NCBI GenBank assembly: GCA_944326525.1
Contig: CALVEG010000005.1
Location: forward strand, 42,804 to 106,803
Reading direction: 5' to 3'
Length of the DNA stretch: 64,000 nt
Source: Candidatus Gastranaerophilales bacterium
GTDB taxonomy: Bacteria > Cyanobacteriota > Vampirovibrionia > Gastranaerophilales > Gastranaerophilaceae
Position 1 is the stretch's first letter. Each line of letters starts with the position of its first letter. Shown one piece after another: positions 63,956 through 64,000 of the stretch. A program made the translations under genes and the position numbers. The notes under the pieces were generated by a model. That model was not told the origin of the DNA and searched no databases. It was given only the letters and a program-made list of their open reading frames with translations.

Positions 63956-64000
63956 CGTATATTGAATAAAATTATGTCCTAATGATACAAAAGAAAGAAA

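Overview
The window is a gene-dense, AT-rich stretch of a bacterial chromosome. It is mostly housekeeping genes, interleaved with lineage-specific small proteins of unknown function. Several things suggest a non-photosynthetic relative of Cyanobacteria (Melainabacteria/Vampirovibrionia, probably a gut Gastranaerophilales): a prepilin-like protein with the KGFTIAEVLITIGIIGIV start, a DUF2993 (LmeA-type) secreted protein, a GerMN lipoprotein-like protein, a FliA/WhiG-type sigma factor, YlxR next to infB, small Cys-rich proteins, and N-terminal 'N..SFxG' tails. KdsA (Kdo synthesis), an OmpA-like protein and a probable outer-membrane protein indicate a Gram-negative envelope. The taxon is inferred from protein style, not from a marker comparison.

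Layout. 1-4.2 kb: the 3' end of a coiled-coil gene, then secA and ychF. 4.2-8.6 kb: a giant GH13 (alpha-amylase family) protein on the minus strand. 8.8-11.2 kb: ahcY convergent with a DUF475/TerC-like membrane protein. 11.3-18.3 kb: a translation operon prfA-ylxR-infB-rbfA-truB, followed by envelope genes (LmeA-like, GerMN) and a HicB-like protein. 18.3-19.5 kb: a regulator made of four tandem GntR-type winged helices. 19.6-21.8 kb: adk-map-unknown. 21.8-25.8 kb: tmk, gyrB and an unlisted 54-aa AbrB-like gene, all minus. 25.9-37.4 kb: prepilin-like protein, degenerate HD-GYP protein, ftsL-like/rsmH, gltX, probable OMP, ftsB-like, TPR protein, zincin-like protein, rseP. 37.6-45.6 kb: pdxJ, a candidate structured RNA, rex, coaX, hisS and unknown small genes. 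45.7-55.5 kb: rqcP, phosphoesterase, CorC-type transporter, sigma factor, OmpA-like, orphan M16, kdsA, MBL hydrolase, pheS. 55.5-61.1 kb, all minus: SIS protein, gatB, and an overlapping HEAT-queC-DUF366-SPOR operon. 61.3-64 kb: tRNA-Arg(ACG), then a small redox cassette (HxlR regulator, NTF2-like, flavodoxin-like, frameshifted TIGR04076-like gene) flanked by two copies of a ~40-bp direct repeat.

How the genes fit together. GltX with GatB points to transamidation-based Gln-tRNA (and possibly Asn-tRNA) synthesis. RsmH, the FtsL/FtsB-like proteins, SPOR, OmpA-like, LmeA-like and KdsA cover division and envelope assembly. Rex, the degenerate HD-GYP protein, the GntR array and the FliA-type sigma factor are the regulatory layer. 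The most notable signal is seven genes (prfA, rsmH, an OMP-like gene, rex, an unknown gene, hisS, kdsA) that lack a Shine-Dalgarno sequence and have a -10 hexamer ending exactly 6 nt before the start codon. This predicts leaderless mRNAs as a common mode in this genome. No CRISPR array, insertion sequence or prophage was seen.
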